A DNA stretch of 64,000 nucleotides from NCBI RefSeq assembly GCF_900169505.1, contig NZ_LT827021.1, positions 682,001 to 746,000 on the forward strand, written 5' to 3'. The position numbers were made by a program, and so were the translations under genes. The notes below the pieces were generated by a model that was given only the letters and a program-made list of their open reading frames with translations, was not told where the DNA came from and did no database searches. The stretch comes from Arabiibacter massiliensis. Lineage in GTDB: Bacteria > Actinomycetota > Coriobacteriia > Coriobacteriales > Eggerthellaceae. Positions 52,113-61,399 of this stretch are shown one piece after another; position 1 is the first letter of the stretch; each line of letters starts with the position of its first letter.

Positions 52113-52920
52113 CGCGCACATCCCCGCCCAAGAACGTGACCACTTCCATGATGCGCCCGAAGAAGTCCTTGCGGGAGGTGTCGCCGCGGCGGATCTCGTT
52201 GAACAGCGCGCCGTCCTTGATGAACAGGATGCGGCTGGCGAACGACGCCGCGAACGAGTCGTGCGTGACCATCATGATGGTGGCGTGCAGATCGCGGTTC
52301 ATCATGGTGAGGGTGTCGAGCATGGTCTGCGCGCTCTTGGAGTCGAGCGCGCCGGTGGGCTCGTCGGCCAGCACCAGCTTCGGGTCGCTCACGATGGCGC
52401 GCGCCGCGGCGATGCGCTGCCGCTGCCCGCCCGACATCTGGGAGGGGTGCTTGCCCAGCACCTCGGACACGCCGAGCGTGCGCGCGATGGCCTCCACCTT
52501 CGGTCTCACCTGGCCGGCGGGCTCGCCCTTGATGGTGAGCGCGAGCGCGATGTTCTCGAATCCCGTGAGGGTGTCGAGCAGGTTGGAGTCCTGGAAGACG
52601 AAGCCCAAGTCGTCGCGGCGGAATTTCGCCAGCGAGCGCGAACGCAGGCCCGTGATGTCGCGGCCGTCCACCAGGATGTGGCCGCTCGTCACGGTGTCGA
52701 TGGTGGCCACGCAGTTCAGAAGCGTGGTCTTGCCGGAGCCCGACGGCCCCATGAGCCCTAAGAACTCGCCCGGCATCACGTCGAAGCTGATGTCGCGGAT
52801 GGCCTGGGTCACCGAGTCGCGGTTGCCGTACATCTTCTCTATCTGGCGCACCGACAGGATCGGGCGCTCCCCCCGCAGGGTCGTCGCCGCCTGCGCGGGC
52901 GTGGCGTACACTTCGGCCAT
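52102..52920 (-). CDS. BceA-type ABC transporter ATPase
   Basis: A 272-residue ATPase of the MacB/BceA group: Walker A GPSGSGKTT (about residues 59-67), Q-loop FVFQDSNLLDTLT, signature MSGGQRQRIAAARA, Walker B LVLADEPTGALD and H-loop MMVTHDSFAAS. An extra 25-residue N-terminal leader precedes ILSVRQIEKMYG. It powers the downstream permease. ATG at 52918-52920 has AAGGAG seven bases upstream. It begins about 90 bases after the kinase gene on the same strand, completing a regulator-kinase-ATPase-permease unit. Confidence 0.93.
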   Translation of the reverse strand: MAEVYATPAQAATTLRGERPILSVRQIEKMYGNRDSVTQAIRDISFDVMPGEFLGLMGPSGSGKTTLLNCVATIDTVTSGHILVDGRDITGLRSRSLAKFRRDDLGFVFQDSNLLDTLTGFENIALALTIKGEPAGQVRPKVEAIARTLGVSEVLGKHPSQMSGGQRQRIAAARAIVSDPKLVLADEPTGALDSKSAQTMLDTLTMMNRDLHATIMMVTHDSFAASFASRILFIKDGALFNEIRRGDTSRKDFFGRIMEVVTFLGGDVRDAS

Positions 52921-53008
52921 GGCATTGCTCCTTCTCTCGCACTCTCTTTGCTGGGAAGATACTACGGCCTTGCGCGCCGCGCCGCCATCGAAGTGGGTGA
53001 CGCGAACC

Positions 53009-54046
53009 TTACGTATTTGAAAGGGAGGAGGAGTCCATGCGCCTTCGGTCGTGGGGGAAGGTGAGGAGCACGCGGGTGCCGGCGCCTTCCTCGGAGGCGA
53101 CGGCTATCCCCAGGCCCATGCGCTCGCACATGAGGGCGGCCAGGTACAGGCCCATGCCGGTGGACGACCCGGTGCGCCGCCCGTTCTCGCCTGTGAAGCC
53201 GCGGTCGAAAACGCGCGGCACGTCGGCGGCCGGAATGCCGCACCCGTCGTCGGCGATCTCGAGCACCGTGCGCCCGGCGGCGCCCTCCCCCTCCTCGCGC
53301 GCCGAGAAGCGCACCGTGTGTGCGCCGTACTTCGCCGCATTCGCCACCACCTGGCCCATCACGAAGGCGAGCCACTTGCCGTCGGCGAACACCTGGGCGC
53401 CCTCGTCCAGCTCGAAGGCGGGCGCGACGCCCTGCTCCACCAGGTAGCGCGCGTGCTTCTTGCACACCTCGCGCGCCGTGAGGGCAAGGCTCACCGGACG
53501 TATGGAGAAGTCCTGCGCAAGCGAGGTGGAGCGCGCGTAGTAGAGCGCCTGCTCCACGTAGCCCTCGATGCGGTCGAGCTCGCCTTTGAGCTTCGATGCC
53601 TCGGGCCCGTGCAGGCCCGCCGCCATGAGCCCGGCGGCCGCGATGGGTGTCTTGATCTCGTGGATCCACAGCTCTATGTAGTCGCGGTAGGCCTCGGCCT
53701 GCTGCTTGTGGGCGGCCACGTCGTCGGCGGCCGCCTTGCCCGCAGCCTCGAGCGCCTCGAAGGCGAGCCGCCCCTCGAGAAACGTCGGCTCCTCTAGAAG
53801 CGCGGCCACGTGGTACGTCTTGTCGAGCTCCTCCACGCAGCGCGCGAGCTCGCGGTAGAAGCGCCGCCGGCGCGCGTAGCCCACGGCCAGGGCGAGCGCG
53901 CCGCACCCCGCCACCAAAGCCGCGCCCGCGAGCGCCGCATCCCAGCCGTCGCCCAGAAGCGCCAGCATCGCGCCCACCCCCAGCGCAGCGAGCGCGACGA
54001 GGGCCACGTCGATCAGGCGGTCCTTGAGGTAGGCACCCGGCGTCAC
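53009..54046 (-). CDS. BceS-like intramembrane-sensing histidine kinase
   Basis: A 345-residue kinase. Two helices at about residues 13-60 are joined by a very short loop, so there is no external sensor domain. The phospho-acceptor motif is ELWIHEIKTPIAA and the ATPase domain has VVANAAKYG, ADDGCGIP, VFDRGFTG and SSTGMGLYLA. Such kinases sense through their cognate BceAB transporter. GTG at 54044-54046 starts two bases after the regulator stop. Confidence 0.9.
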   Translation of the reverse strand: MTPGAYLKDRLIDVALVALAALGVGAMLALLGDGWDAALAGAALVAGCGALALAVGYARRRRFYRELARCVEELDKTYHVAALLEEPTFLEGRLAFEALEAAGKAAADDVAAHKQQAEAYRDYIELWIHEIKTPIAAAGLMAAGLHGPEASKLKGELDRIEGYVEQALYYARSTSLAQDFSIRPVSLALTAREVCKKHARYLVEQGVAPAFELDEGAQVFADGKWLAFVMGQVVANAAKYGAHTVRFSAREEGEGAAGRTVLEIADDGCGIPAADVPRVFDRGFTGENGRRTGSSTGMGLYLAALMCERMGLGIAVASEEGAGTRVLLTFPHDRRRMDSSSLSNT

Positions 54047-54048
54047 GG

Positions 54049-54717
54049 CTACACCAGGTAGCCCTGGCCGCGGCGCGTGACCAGGAAGTCGTCCGGCACG
54101 CCGATGGAGGCCAGGCTCTTGCGCAGGCGGTTGATGTTCACCGTGAGGGTGTTGTCGTCGATGAACGCGTCGGACTGCCACAGCTCCACCATAAGCTCCT
54201 GGCGCGAGATGATGGCGCCCTTGTTCGCCATGAGGAGTCGGAGCACCTTGAGCTCGTTTCGCGTGAGCTCCACCGTGCGCCCGCCGTGCTCAACCTGGGC
54301 GCGCGCCACGTCGAGCACGACGCCCTTGTGCTCCAGGCGCGTGGCGGGCTCAAGACGCTGCGAGCGCCGCAGCACCGACTGCACGCGCGCCAGCAGCACG
54401 GCGGGGTTGTAGGGCTTGGTCACGTAGTCGTCCGCGCCCAGGTTCATGCTCATGACCTCGTCGAACTCGCTGTCGGACGACGTGAGCATGATGACGGGCA
54501 CGTCGCTTGCGCGCCGCAGGTCGCGGCAGACGGCATGCCCGCTCGTGCCGGGCAGCTTCAGGTCGAGGACCACGCAGTCGGGCGCAGCGGCCAGTATGTC
54601 GTCCACCACCCGGTCGAACCCCGTGCAGCCGAGGGGCTCGTGGCCCTGCAGCTCCAAAAGCCGCATGAGCTCGCCGCGCAGCGACGCGTCGTCCTCCACC
54701 ACGAAGATGCGTGCCAC
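54049..54717 (-). CDS. OmpR/BceR-like response regulator
   Basis: A 222-residue regulator. The receiver domain has VVEDD, phospho-acceptor VLDLKLPG, MLTSSD and the lysine in DDYVTKPYN. The winged-helix DNA-binding domain (about 125-222) contains TRNELKVLRLLMANKG, SRQELMVELW and DDNTLTVNINRLRKSL, ending LVTRRGQGYLV. GTG at 54715-54717 is preceded by AGGGGG six bases upstream. It is expected to control the downstream transporter genes in response to peptide stress. Confidence 0.92.
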   Translation of the reverse strand: MARIFVVEDDASLRGELMRLLELQGHEPLGCTGFDRVVDDILAAAPDCVVLDLKLPGTSGHAVCRDLRRASDVPVIMLTSSDSEFDEVMSMNLGADDYVTKPYNPAVLLARVQSVLRRSQRLEPATRLEHKGVVLDVARAQVEHGGRTVELTRNELKVLRLLMANKGAIISRQELMVELWQSDAFIDDNTLTVNINRLRKSLASIGVPDDFLVTRRGQGYLV

Positions 54718-54855
54718 CTCTGGCCCCCTCACCGCCGCCCGCAGGCGGCCACTCGTCTCCTACTTCATCGGCTCCATGGTACGCGAGCGTTTCCCCAGCG
54801 CGGGCAAGCCGTAACCGATTCGTTGACGCCGCCCGGCGGCCCGCAGCTGCGGCCC

Positions 54856-55335
54856 TCAGGAATCCTTCGGGTGGTGCGGGCGCGTCCTGGGCAGCACCGG
54901 GCATGCGGCCTTCGAGCTTTTGAAGTAGCGCAGCATGAAGCTCACGCCCGCCACGGCCAGCGCCAGGCCGAGCCCCGTGTAGAAGAACGCGACGAACCAT
55001 TCCGGCGCGACCCCCGAGGCGCGCAGCGCGATGCCGCCGCCCATCATGACGGCCATCATGATGTAGCCCTTCTTGTCGAAGAACTTGAACACGTGCGTCT
55101 TGTCCTCGTCGTAGCCGCGGATGCGGTCGGCGTGCTTGCCCACCATCTTGGTGAACACGAAGATGTGGAACAGGGTGAAGATGACGAGCGTGCCCACGAC
55201 GAGCACCCAGAAGATCCAGCCGGACTCGTCGAGGTAGGCCGCCAGGCCGATGTTCACGATGTTCGCCCCCGCGACGAACCACACGATGCCGGCCACGAGC
55301 AGAAGCTTGTCGGTCGTTATCTTCAACAGCTGCAT
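54856..55335 (-). CDS. Small polytopic membrane protein of unknown function
   Basis: A 159-residue protein with four predicted helices in two pairs: KLLLVAGIVWFVAGANIVNIG and WIFWVLVVGTLVIFTLFHIFVF, then YIMMAVMMGGGIALRA and WFVAFFYTGLGLALAVAGVSF. Between the pairs is a charged loop (HADRIRGYDEDKTHVFKFFDKK). No family was recognised. ATG at 55333-55335 has GGAGGAG upstream. It lies upstream of the Bce-type regulator, 138 bases away, so a link is possible but unproven. Confidence 0.7.
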   Translation of the reverse strand: MQLLKITTDKLLLVAGIVWFVAGANIVNIGLAAYLDESGWIFWVLVVGTLVIFTLFHIFVFTKMVGKHADRIRGYDEDKTHVFKFFDKKGYIMMAVMMGGGIALRASGVAPEWFVAFFYTGLGLALAVAGVSFMLRYFKSSKAACPVLPRTRPHHPKDS

Positions 55336-55375
55336 GATGGCTCCTCCGTCCGGTCGCGGCCCTCCGCGCAAGCAA

Positions 55376-55400
55376 GGACGCCGCAGGTTCTGCGGCGTCC
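55376..55400 (-). terminator. Hairpin terminator after the 161-residue lipoprotein gene
   Basis: Perfect 11-base arms GGACGCCGCAG and CTGCGGCGTCC around a three-base loop, 71 bases past the lipoprotein stop and 40 bases before the next start. Confidence 0.65.
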
Positions 55401-55471
55401 CGTCATTATAGGCCCCTCGGGGCCGTTGGCAAGGGGCGGGCCGCCTGCGGACGCGCCCGCCCACGCATTCG

Positions 55472-55957
55472 CTATTTCGCGCCCTGGGGGATTTGCGCGT
55501 CGTCGGCGTTCGTGCCGGCCGCGGCCACGTCCATGACCTCGACCGTCTCGGGCTTGAAGCTCGAGCCCTCGCCGGTGCCCTGCATCACCACGATGTCGTC
55601 GGCGGAAAGCTGCCGGCCGTCCGCTACCTGCACCTCGGTGACGTCGAACGTGATCTCGTCCTGGCCGGAGCTGAACGCCTTGGAGCCGTCGGCGGCATCG
55701 GCGAGCTCGCCCACCACGACGGTGGCCTGGTTGCCGTTCAGAGCCATGACCTGGCCGTACCGAACGTCTTCGCCCTGGACGCCCTGGCCGATGGAGCCCA
55801 TGTCCTCGTTGCGCTGCTGCTCGTCGTAGGCGAGCTCCTGCTGGGCCTCGCCGTTCTGGCCTCCCGCGTCCTCGGCCGCCGCGCAGCCGCCCAGAAACGG
55901 CATGAACGCGAGCACCGTGGCGGTGGCGAAGGCGAAGGCGCGCATCTTCTTCTTCAT
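55472..55957 (-). CDS. Lipoprotein of unknown function
   Basis: A 161-residue protein with signal MKKKMRAFAFATATVLAFMP and lipobox LGGC (cysteine near residue 25). The mature part is Gln/Glu/Asp-rich (about 26-60). A small beta domain follows (YGQVMALNGNQATVVVGEL; ITFDVTEVQVADGRQLSADD; DIVVMQGTGEG) that resembles repeats in secreted metal-response or cell-wall proteins, but no family is certain. ATG at 55955-55957 has AAGGGAGG upstream. Confidence 0.72.
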   Translation of the reverse strand: MKKKMRAFAFATATVLAFMPFLGGCAAAEDAGGQNGEAQQELAYDEQQRNEDMGSIGQGVQGEDVRYGQVMALNGNQATVVVGELADAADGSKAFSSGQDEITFDVTEVQVADGRQLSADDIVVMQGTGEGSSFKPETVEVMDVAAAGTNADDAQIPQGAK

Positions 55958-56135
55958 AAAAGCCTCCCTTGGTCGATTCGCGCGTCGCGGTCGCGGCACG
56001 CTGCCGGTAACGGGGTCGATTGTGCCCGAAGGGAGGGACGCCGTCGCGGCGGCCCGCGCAAGCGTCAGAGAGCGGTCACGCCGCCGGAACCGCCGCGACA
56101 GGGTAGCCGCACGGCGTGACAAAGGGACGGGCCCG

Positions 56136-57095
56136 TCAGCCGCGGGGGTGGGCCCGGGCGTGCACCTCTTTGAGGCGTCCGGGCGTGAGATGGGTGTAGA
56201 TCTGGGTGGTGGACAGGCTCGCGTGGCCGAGCATCTCCTGGACGCTGCGCAGGTCGGCCCCGCCTTCCAGGAGGTCGGTGGCGAAGGTGTGGCGCATGTC
56301 GTGGGGCGAGAGCGTCTCGTCGAGGCCCGCGCGGCGCACCGTGTCCTTGAACATCTTGCGGATGGCGTCGGTTCCCATGCGGTTGCCGCGCGTCGACACG
56401 AAGAAGAAGTCGCAGGAGCGCTCGCGCAGAAGCAGGGGGCGGCCGTCGCGCAGGTAGGCGCGCATCGAGGAGAGGGCCATGTCGTGGAGCGGCACGATGC
56501 GCTCCTTCGCGCCCTTGCCGAACACCTTCGCCTGGCCCAGCCCGAAGTCGACGTCGGCGGCCAGCAGCGCGCTTGCCTCGGACACGCGCGCGCCGCACGC
56601 GTAGAGGAACTCGAGGAGCGCCTGGTCGCGCAGGTCGGCCGGGCTCTGCTCGCGCGGGTTGCCGGAGGCGTCGCGCGGGCCGTGCACCGAAAGCAGGCGC
56701 GCCATGTCGGATGCGCGGATGACGTTCGGCAGGCTCTTCTGCTTGCGCGGGCCCGACAGCACGCTCGCCGGGTCCTCGTCGGAGGCGCCCGTCACGTTGA
56801 GCCAGCGGTAGAAGCTGCGCAGCGCGGACAGGCGGCGGTTCACCGTGGTGCGCGAGTATTGCGCGCGGTCGAGCTCGGCCAGGTAGAGGCGCAGCTGGCG
56901 GTGCGTGGCCGAGAGCACGTCCACGCGCTCGCGCCGCGCCCAGCGCAGGAAGTCCATGAGGTCGATGCGGTAGGCGCGCACCGTGTGGGCCGAGGCGTTG
57001 CGCTCGACGCGCATCGACTCGCAGAAGGCCTCCGCGAGCGCGGCGGCCTGCGGGTTGCAGTCGAGGGGGCCGCCGGCCGCGTCGTCAGCGGGCAT
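56136..57095 (-). CDS. xerC: Tyrosine recombinase XerC/XerD
   Basis: A 319-residue recombinase. The N-terminal SAM-like domain (VERNASAHTVRAYRIDLMDFL) precedes the catalytic domain. Catalytic residues are visible in GARVSEASAL (Arg), GKGAKERIVPL (Lys), HDMRHTFATDLLEGG (His-x-x-Arg), LGHASLSTTQIY (His and nucleophile Tyr). It resolves chromosome dimers at dif. It overlaps the trmFO stop by 11 bases. This xerC-trmFO order is common in Firmicutes and related groups, which supports the XerC name over XerD. Confidence 0.9.
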   Translation of the reverse strand: MPADDAAGGPLDCNPQAAALAEAFCESMRVERNASAHTVRAYRIDLMDFLRWARRERVDVLSATHRQLRLYLAELDRAQYSRTTVNRRLSALRSFYRWLNVTGASDEDPASVLSGPRKQKSLPNVIRASDMARLLSVHGPRDASGNPREQSPADLRDQALLEFLYACGARVSEASALLAADVDFGLGQAKVFGKGAKERIVPLHDMALSSMRAYLRDGRPLLLRERSCDFFFVSTRGNRMGTDAIRKMFKDTVRRAGLDETLSPHDMRHTFATDLLEGGADLRSVQEMLGHASLSTTQIYTHLTPGRLKEVHARAHPRG

Positions 57096-58479
57096 CGTCG
57101 GCGCCTCCGTCGAGCGCGAGACCCGCCTCGGCGAGCGCCGCGCGGTAGGCTGCGAGCGCCTGCGCGCCGCGCTCGGCGTAGGCGCGGTAGCGGTCGCGCT
57201 TGTTGCGCACGGGAGCGTCGAGCGGCTCCATGATGCCGAAGTTCACGTGCATGGGCTGGTAGTCGGCCGTGGCGGGATCGGTCGCGTAGGCCAGAAGCGC
57301 GCCGAACGCCGTCTGCCGCGGCAGCGCGGGCGCGGGCGCGCCGGCAAGGAGCGCGGCGACGGAGAGCGCCGCGTGCAGACCCGAGCGGATCGCCTCGCAG
57401 TAGCCCTCGGTGCCCGCGATCTGGCCCGCCAGGAACACCGGCACGCCCAGCGCGTCGGCCCCCGGCGTCCGCAGGCGCAGGTCGGCGTCGAGCAGACGCG
57501 GCGCGTCCACGAACGTGTTGCGGTGCATCACGCCGAAGCGCGCGAACTCCGCGTTCTCGAGGCCGGGGATCATGCGGAACACGCGCCTCTGCTCGGGAAA
57601 GGTGAGGTTCGTCTGGAAGCCAACGAGGTTGTAGCTCTCGCCGTGCGCGTCCTCGGCGCGCAGCTGCAATGCCGCCCAGGGGCGCCGCCCCGTGCGCGGG
57701 TCGGTGAGCCCCACTGGCTTGAGCGTGCCGAAGCGCGGCGCGTCGTGGCCCTTGCGGGCGATCTCCTCGATGGGCTGGCAGGCCTGGAACAGCTCGCGCG
57801 TCTCGAAGTCGCGCCTGATCACGCGCTCGGCCGTGACGAGGGCCTCGATGAAGGCGTCGTACTCGGCGCGGTCGAAGGGGGCGTTGAGGTAGTCGCCCGC
57901 GCCGTCGGCGGCGTCCTCGTAGCGGCTTTGGCGGAAGAGCTTGGAGGAGTCGAGCGAGTCCGCCATCACGATGGGAGCGGCCGCGTCGTAGAACGCGAGG
58001 TGGGCCTCGCCCGTGAGCGCGGCGAGCGACTCGGCCAGCGCGTCGGAGGTGAGCGGGCCCGTCGCCACGATAAGCGCGTCGACGCCTCGGGCGGCCTGCC
58101 CGAGGTCGACGGCCTCCTCGCGCACGAGCTCGATGGCGGGGTGGCCCTCGACGAGCGCAGTGACGTCGCGGGCGAAGGCCGCGCGGTCCACGGCGAGCGC
58201 GCCGCCCGCCGCCACGGCATTGCGCCCGGCGGCGGCGTAGACGAACGAATCCAGCCCGCCGAGTTCGGCCTTCAGCATGCCGGCGGCGCTGTCGGGCTTC
58301 GTGCTTTTCAGCGAGTTGGAGCAGACGAGCTCGGCGCAGAGGCCCGTGTCGTGCACGGCGGTGCGCACGGCGGGGCGCATCTCGACGAGCCGCACGCGCA
58401 CGCCGCGCGCGGCGAGCTGCAGGGCAGCCTCGCTGCCGGCGAGCCCGGCGCCCAGTATGGTGACGTATGATTCAGACAT
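57085..58479 (-). CDS. trmFO: tRNA (uracil-54-C5)-methyltransferase TrmFO, folate-dependent
   Basis: A 464-residue FAD enzyme that makes ribothymidine-54 in tRNA using methylenetetrahydrofolate. It begins MSESYVTILGAGLAGSEAAL (dinucleotide-binding), then VEMRPA, AELVCSNSLKS, and later GYCEAIRSGLHAALS, FGALLAYATDP and FQPMHVNFG-like YQPMHVNFGIMEPLD. All are TrmFO landmarks. The ATG at 58477-58479 is chosen for family agreement; an in-frame ATG four codons earlier (58491) is also possible. It lies upstream of xerC and overlaps it. Confidence 0.93.
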   Translation of the reverse strand: MSESYVTILGAGLAGSEAALQLAARGVRVRLVEMRPAVRTAVHDTGLCAELVCSNSLKSTKPDSAAGMLKAELGGLDSFVYAAAGRNAVAAGGALAVDRAAFARDVTALVEGHPAIELVREEAVDLGQAARGVDALIVATGPLTSDALAESLAALTGEAHLAFYDAAAPIVMADSLDSSKLFRQSRYEDAADGAGDYLNAPFDRAEYDAFIEALVTAERVIRRDFETRELFQACQPIEEIARKGHDAPRFGTLKPVGLTDPRTGRRPWAALQLRAEDAHGESYNLVGFQTNLTFPEQRRVFRMIPGLENAEFARFGVMHRNTFVDAPRLLDADLRLRTPGADALGVPVFLAGQIAGTEGYCEAIRSGLHAALSVAALLAGAPAPALPRQTAFGALLAYATDPATADYQPMHVNFGIMEPLDAPVRNKRDRYRAYAERGAQALAAYRAALAEAGLALDGGADDAR

Positions 58480-58581
58480 GCCGGGAAGCATACCAAATCC
58501 CGCGCCTAAGCGGCGCGCGAACCCGCAAACTCCCCCGCATCCCCGCGACTACCCCACCGGCTCGCTGCGCGATTCCCTTCC

Positions 58582-60627
58582 TCACTTGACGACCGGGCCC
58601 CAGCGGCCGTCGGGGTAGCGGGCGATAAGGCCCGCGCGCTCGGCCTCCACGAGGCGCTCCATGAGCCATGAACGCGGCTCGGCATCGCCGCAGCACGAGA
58701 CGGCCAGCGCGTAGAGGTCCTCCATGCCGAGCGGCTGGGAGCGCAGCGCGGCCGCCACCGGGTCGGCCTCGCCCTTCGCGGCGCCGCCCGCGCCCGCCTC
58801 GAAGCGCTCCTGCTTGAGGCAGCCGAACAGCGAGAACAGCGCGTCCTCGAATGACTCATCGTCCACCACGGGGGTCGCTCCCTGGCAGAGCAGCCGGTTC
58901 GCCCCGCACGAGGAGGAGGCGGTAATGGCCCCCGGCACCACGAGCACGTCGCGGCCGGCCGCCAGCGCCTCGTCGGCGGTGGAGAACGTGCCCGACGGCA
59001 GCCCCGCCTCCACGATGAGCGTGGCGCGCGCGAGCCCTGCGATCAGGCGGTTGCGCGCGCGGAAGCGGTAGGGCAAGGGCGGCTCGTCCCAGGCGTGCTC
59101 GGATACGACGGCCCCGCCCGCGTCCACGATGCGCTGGAAGAGCCCCGCGTTCTCGGCCGGATAGGGCCTGTCGCAGCCGCCGCCGAGGAAGGCGACCGTG
59201 GGCCCGCCCGCCTCGAGCGCGGCGCGATGGGCCGCCGCGTCGCAGCCGCGCGCCCCTCCTGAGACGACGGCGATGCCGCGCTCGGCCGCCAGCCGGGCGA
59301 ACCGGCGCGCGCAGCCGATGCCGTAGGGCGTCGCCTTGCGCGCGCCCACCACGGCGAGTCCCTCCGCGAGCGCCGTCGGATCGCCCGCCACGTAGAGCCG
59401 CTCCGGCGGCTGCGCGAGCCGCTCGAACGCCGAAGGATAGCCGGGGCCGCCCCGCTCGAGCACCGTGCGCGGCCCCTCCAGCACGCCCCCGCGCCCCCGC
59501 GGGTCCCGCGCGCTCACGACTCCTATGCGCCCCTGGTACGTCCTGATCTGGTGCACCGTGCACGTGCACGGCTCCTCGCCGTCGCCGAAGTACCCGCAGG
59601 GGCACGGGTTGGACGCCGCCACCAGCATGAAGCGCGCCGGGAACTCCACGTTGCCGTCGGCCCGCGTTATCACCACGCGCCCCGCCTCGAGCGGCTGGCG
59701 GATGCCCTGCAGCACGCTAGGCGCGAACTCGGCCACCTCGTCCAGGAACAGCACGCCATTGTGCGCGAGCGATATCTCGCCCGGCCGCAGAGGCGAGCCG
59801 CCTCCCACGAGCCCCGCGAGGCTCGCCGAATGGTGCGGGCTGCGGAAGGGCCGCACGCCGCCGAGCACGGAGTCCAACGGCTCGCCGGCAACCGAGTGCA
59901 CCACCGCCGTCTCGAGGCGCTCGGCCTGCGACAGGGGCGGCAGGATGGAGGGCAGGCGCGAGGCGAGCATCGTCTTGCCGGAGCCCGGCGGCCCCATCAT
60001 GAGCACCCCATGGCCGCCGGCGGCCGCCACCTGCAGCGCGCGCTTGGCCATGTCGTGCCCGGCGATGTCGCGGAAGTCCGGCGCGGACGACGCGCGCTCG
60101 CGGCGCATGGGCACGGCCGCGGGAAACGGCAGGTCGCGGAAGCCCGCGACGCTCTTCAGGCAGCGCAGGTCGAGGCCCTCCACCTGCATGAGGCCCTCGT
60201 CCACGGGCGCGCCCACCAGCGAGCAGCCCAGGTTGCGCGCGCAGAGCGCGTAGGCAAGAAGGCCCGCCACCGGGCGCACCGCCCCCTCCAGCGAGAGCTC
60301 GCCCACGAACAGCGCGCCCTCCACCGCGCGCGGGTCGATCTGCCCCGTGGCGCACAGGATGCCCGCCGCGATGGGCAGGTCGAACCCCGAGCCCGTCTTG
60401 CGCAGCGCGCCGGGCGCCAGGTTCACCACCACCTTGCTCGGCGGCACCGAGAACCCGCAGGAGCGCAGCGCCGCCCGCACGCGCTCGCGCGACTCCTGCA
60501 CCGACGCGTCCGCCATCCCCACGATGGCGAAGCCCGGGATGCCCGGCCCCACCGACACCTCCACGTCCACCGGGACGGCCTGCACGCCGCGCAGCGTGGC
60601 GGCCCGAACCCTGCATTGCCCCTGCAT
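58582..60627 (-). CDS. ComM (Mg-chelatase-like ATPase) fused to DprA
   Basis: A 681-residue in-frame chimera. Residues 1-365 are ComM/Yif[35 protein letters not shown], Walker A GPPGSGKT (212-219), FRSPHHSAS, Walker [12 protein letters not shown] and [10 protein letters not shown]. The C-terminal lid domain of ComM is missing. Residues about 395-681 are Dpr[70 protein letters not shown] and a winged-helix end. The DprA N-terminal SAM-like part is missing. Separate genes would total over 800 residues. DprA loads RecA on incoming DNA; ComM promotes branch migration. Start two bases past the yraN stop. Confidence 0.88.
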   Translation of the reverse strand: MQGQCRVRAATLRGVQAVPVDVEVSVGPGIPGFAIVGMADASVQESRERVRAALRSCGFSVPPSKVVVNLAPGALRKTGSGFDLPIAAGILCATGQIDPRAVEGALFVGELSLEGAVRPVAGLLAYALCARNLGCSLVGAPVDEGLMQVEGLDLRCLKSVAGFRDLPFPAAVPMRRERASSAPDFRDIAGHDMAKRALQVAAAGGHGVLMMGPPGSGKTMLASRLPSILPPLSQAERLETAVVHSVAGEPLDSVLGGVRPFRSPHHSASLAGLVGGGSPLRPGEISLAHNGVLFLDEVAEFAPSVLQGIRQPLEAGRVVITRADGNVEFPARFMLVAASNPCPCGYFGDGEEPCTCTVHQIRTYQGRIGVVSARDPRGRGGVLEGPRTVLERGGPGYPSAFERLAQPPERLYVAGDPTALAEGLAVVGARKATPYGIGCARRFARLAAERGIAVVSGGARGCDAAAHRAALEAGGPTVAFLGGGCDRPYPAENAGLFQRIVDAGGAVVSEHAWDEPPLPYRFRARNRLIAGLARATLIVEAGLPSGTFSTADEALAAGRDVLVVPGAITASSSCGANRLLCQGATPVVDDESFEDALFSLFGCLKQERFEAGAGGAAKGEADPVAAALRSQPLGMEDLYALAVSCCGDAEPRSWLMERLVEAERAGLIARYPDGRWGPVVK

Positions 60628-60628
60628 G

Positions 60629-61105
60629 TCAGCCTGCGCAGAACGCGTCGAAGTGATGGCGTATCATGGCGCGGTCGGGCGCCGTCACCACGATCGACAC
60701 GATGTCGAAGCGCAGCGGCACGTCCACCACGTCGTAGACGGCGAGGAAGCACGCGGCTATGCGCTCGTAGCGCTCGCGCTTGTCGGCGTTCACGGCCTCG
60801 GACGGCAGGCCGCGCTCGCAGTTCGACCTCGTCTTCACCTCCACGAACACGACCCATTCCCCGTCGCGGGCGATGATGTCGGCTTCGCCGGCCGCGCACG
60901 TCCAGTTCCGCGCGACGATCTCGTAGCCCCTCCGCTCGAGGAATCGCGCGGCCGCCTCCTCGCCCCGCCGGCCCAGCTCGGCGTTGCGCTCGCCCGCCGT
61001 GAGGCCGCTCTTCGCCGCGCCCTTCTTGCGGCGCGAGCCCGACGCCTTCTTGCGTTGCTTCGGGGCGGCCTTCTCGACCGCATCCGCCACTGCGCTTTCC
61101 ACCAT
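60629..61105 (-). CDS. YraN/UPF0102 family nuclease-like protein
   Basis: A 158-residue protein. After a 30-residue basic leader ([17 protein letters not shown]) comes the UPF0102 core: [44 protein letters not shown] and [10 protein letters not shown]. This is a PD-(D/E)XK fold with E...D...ExK residues. Its cellular role is not settled; it usually sits between rnhB and dprA, as here. ATG at 61103-61105 has GGGAG upstream. Confidence 0.9.
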   Translation of the reverse strand: MVESAVADAVEKAAPKQRKKASGSRRKKGAAKSGLTAGERNAELGRRGEEAAARFLERRGYEIVARNWTCAAGEADIIARDGEWVVFVEVKTRSNCERGLPSEAVNADKRERYERIAACFLAVYDVVDVPLRFDIVSIVVTAPDRAMIRHHFDAFCAG

Positions 61106-61140
61106 GTCTGCTCCCTTCTTCTCCGCCTTCCATGGTACAG

Positions 61141-61290
61141 GGCCGATCCAGCGGATCCATGGCGTGCGTCAAGCGCAAGCGCGCCCCGATCCATCGCGGA
61201 TCCAGCGCGTATGGCGCGCATATCCAGCGCGGATCAAGCGCGTTTCAAGCGGAAATCCAGCAGGAATCAAGCGGAAATCAAGCACGGCGA
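61141..61290. repeat. Degenerate short repeats between rnhB and yraN
   Basis: About 150 bases built from variants of ATCCAGCG(CG)GATCAAGCG and AATCAAGCGGAAATC, spaced 10-17 bases. It looks like an eroded microsatellite. No gene is seen in 61106-61399 apart from it and the rnhB terminator. Confidence 0.6.
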
Positions 61291-61328
61291 AGCCGACCCT
61301 CCGTAACCCCAGGCCAGAAGCGTGCAAA

Positions 61329-61351
61329 GCCCGCAGGACGATCCTGCGGGC
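61329..61351 (-). terminator. Terminator of rnhB
   Basis: GCCCGCAGGA and TCCTGCGGGC form perfect 10-base arms around CGA, followed on the minus strand by TTTGC. It lies 49 bases past the rnhB stop. Confidence 0.7.
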
Positions 61352-61399
61352 CGTTGTGGAGAAGCGGATAAACACGCGGTGGAAACGCGCGCGGCGGCG

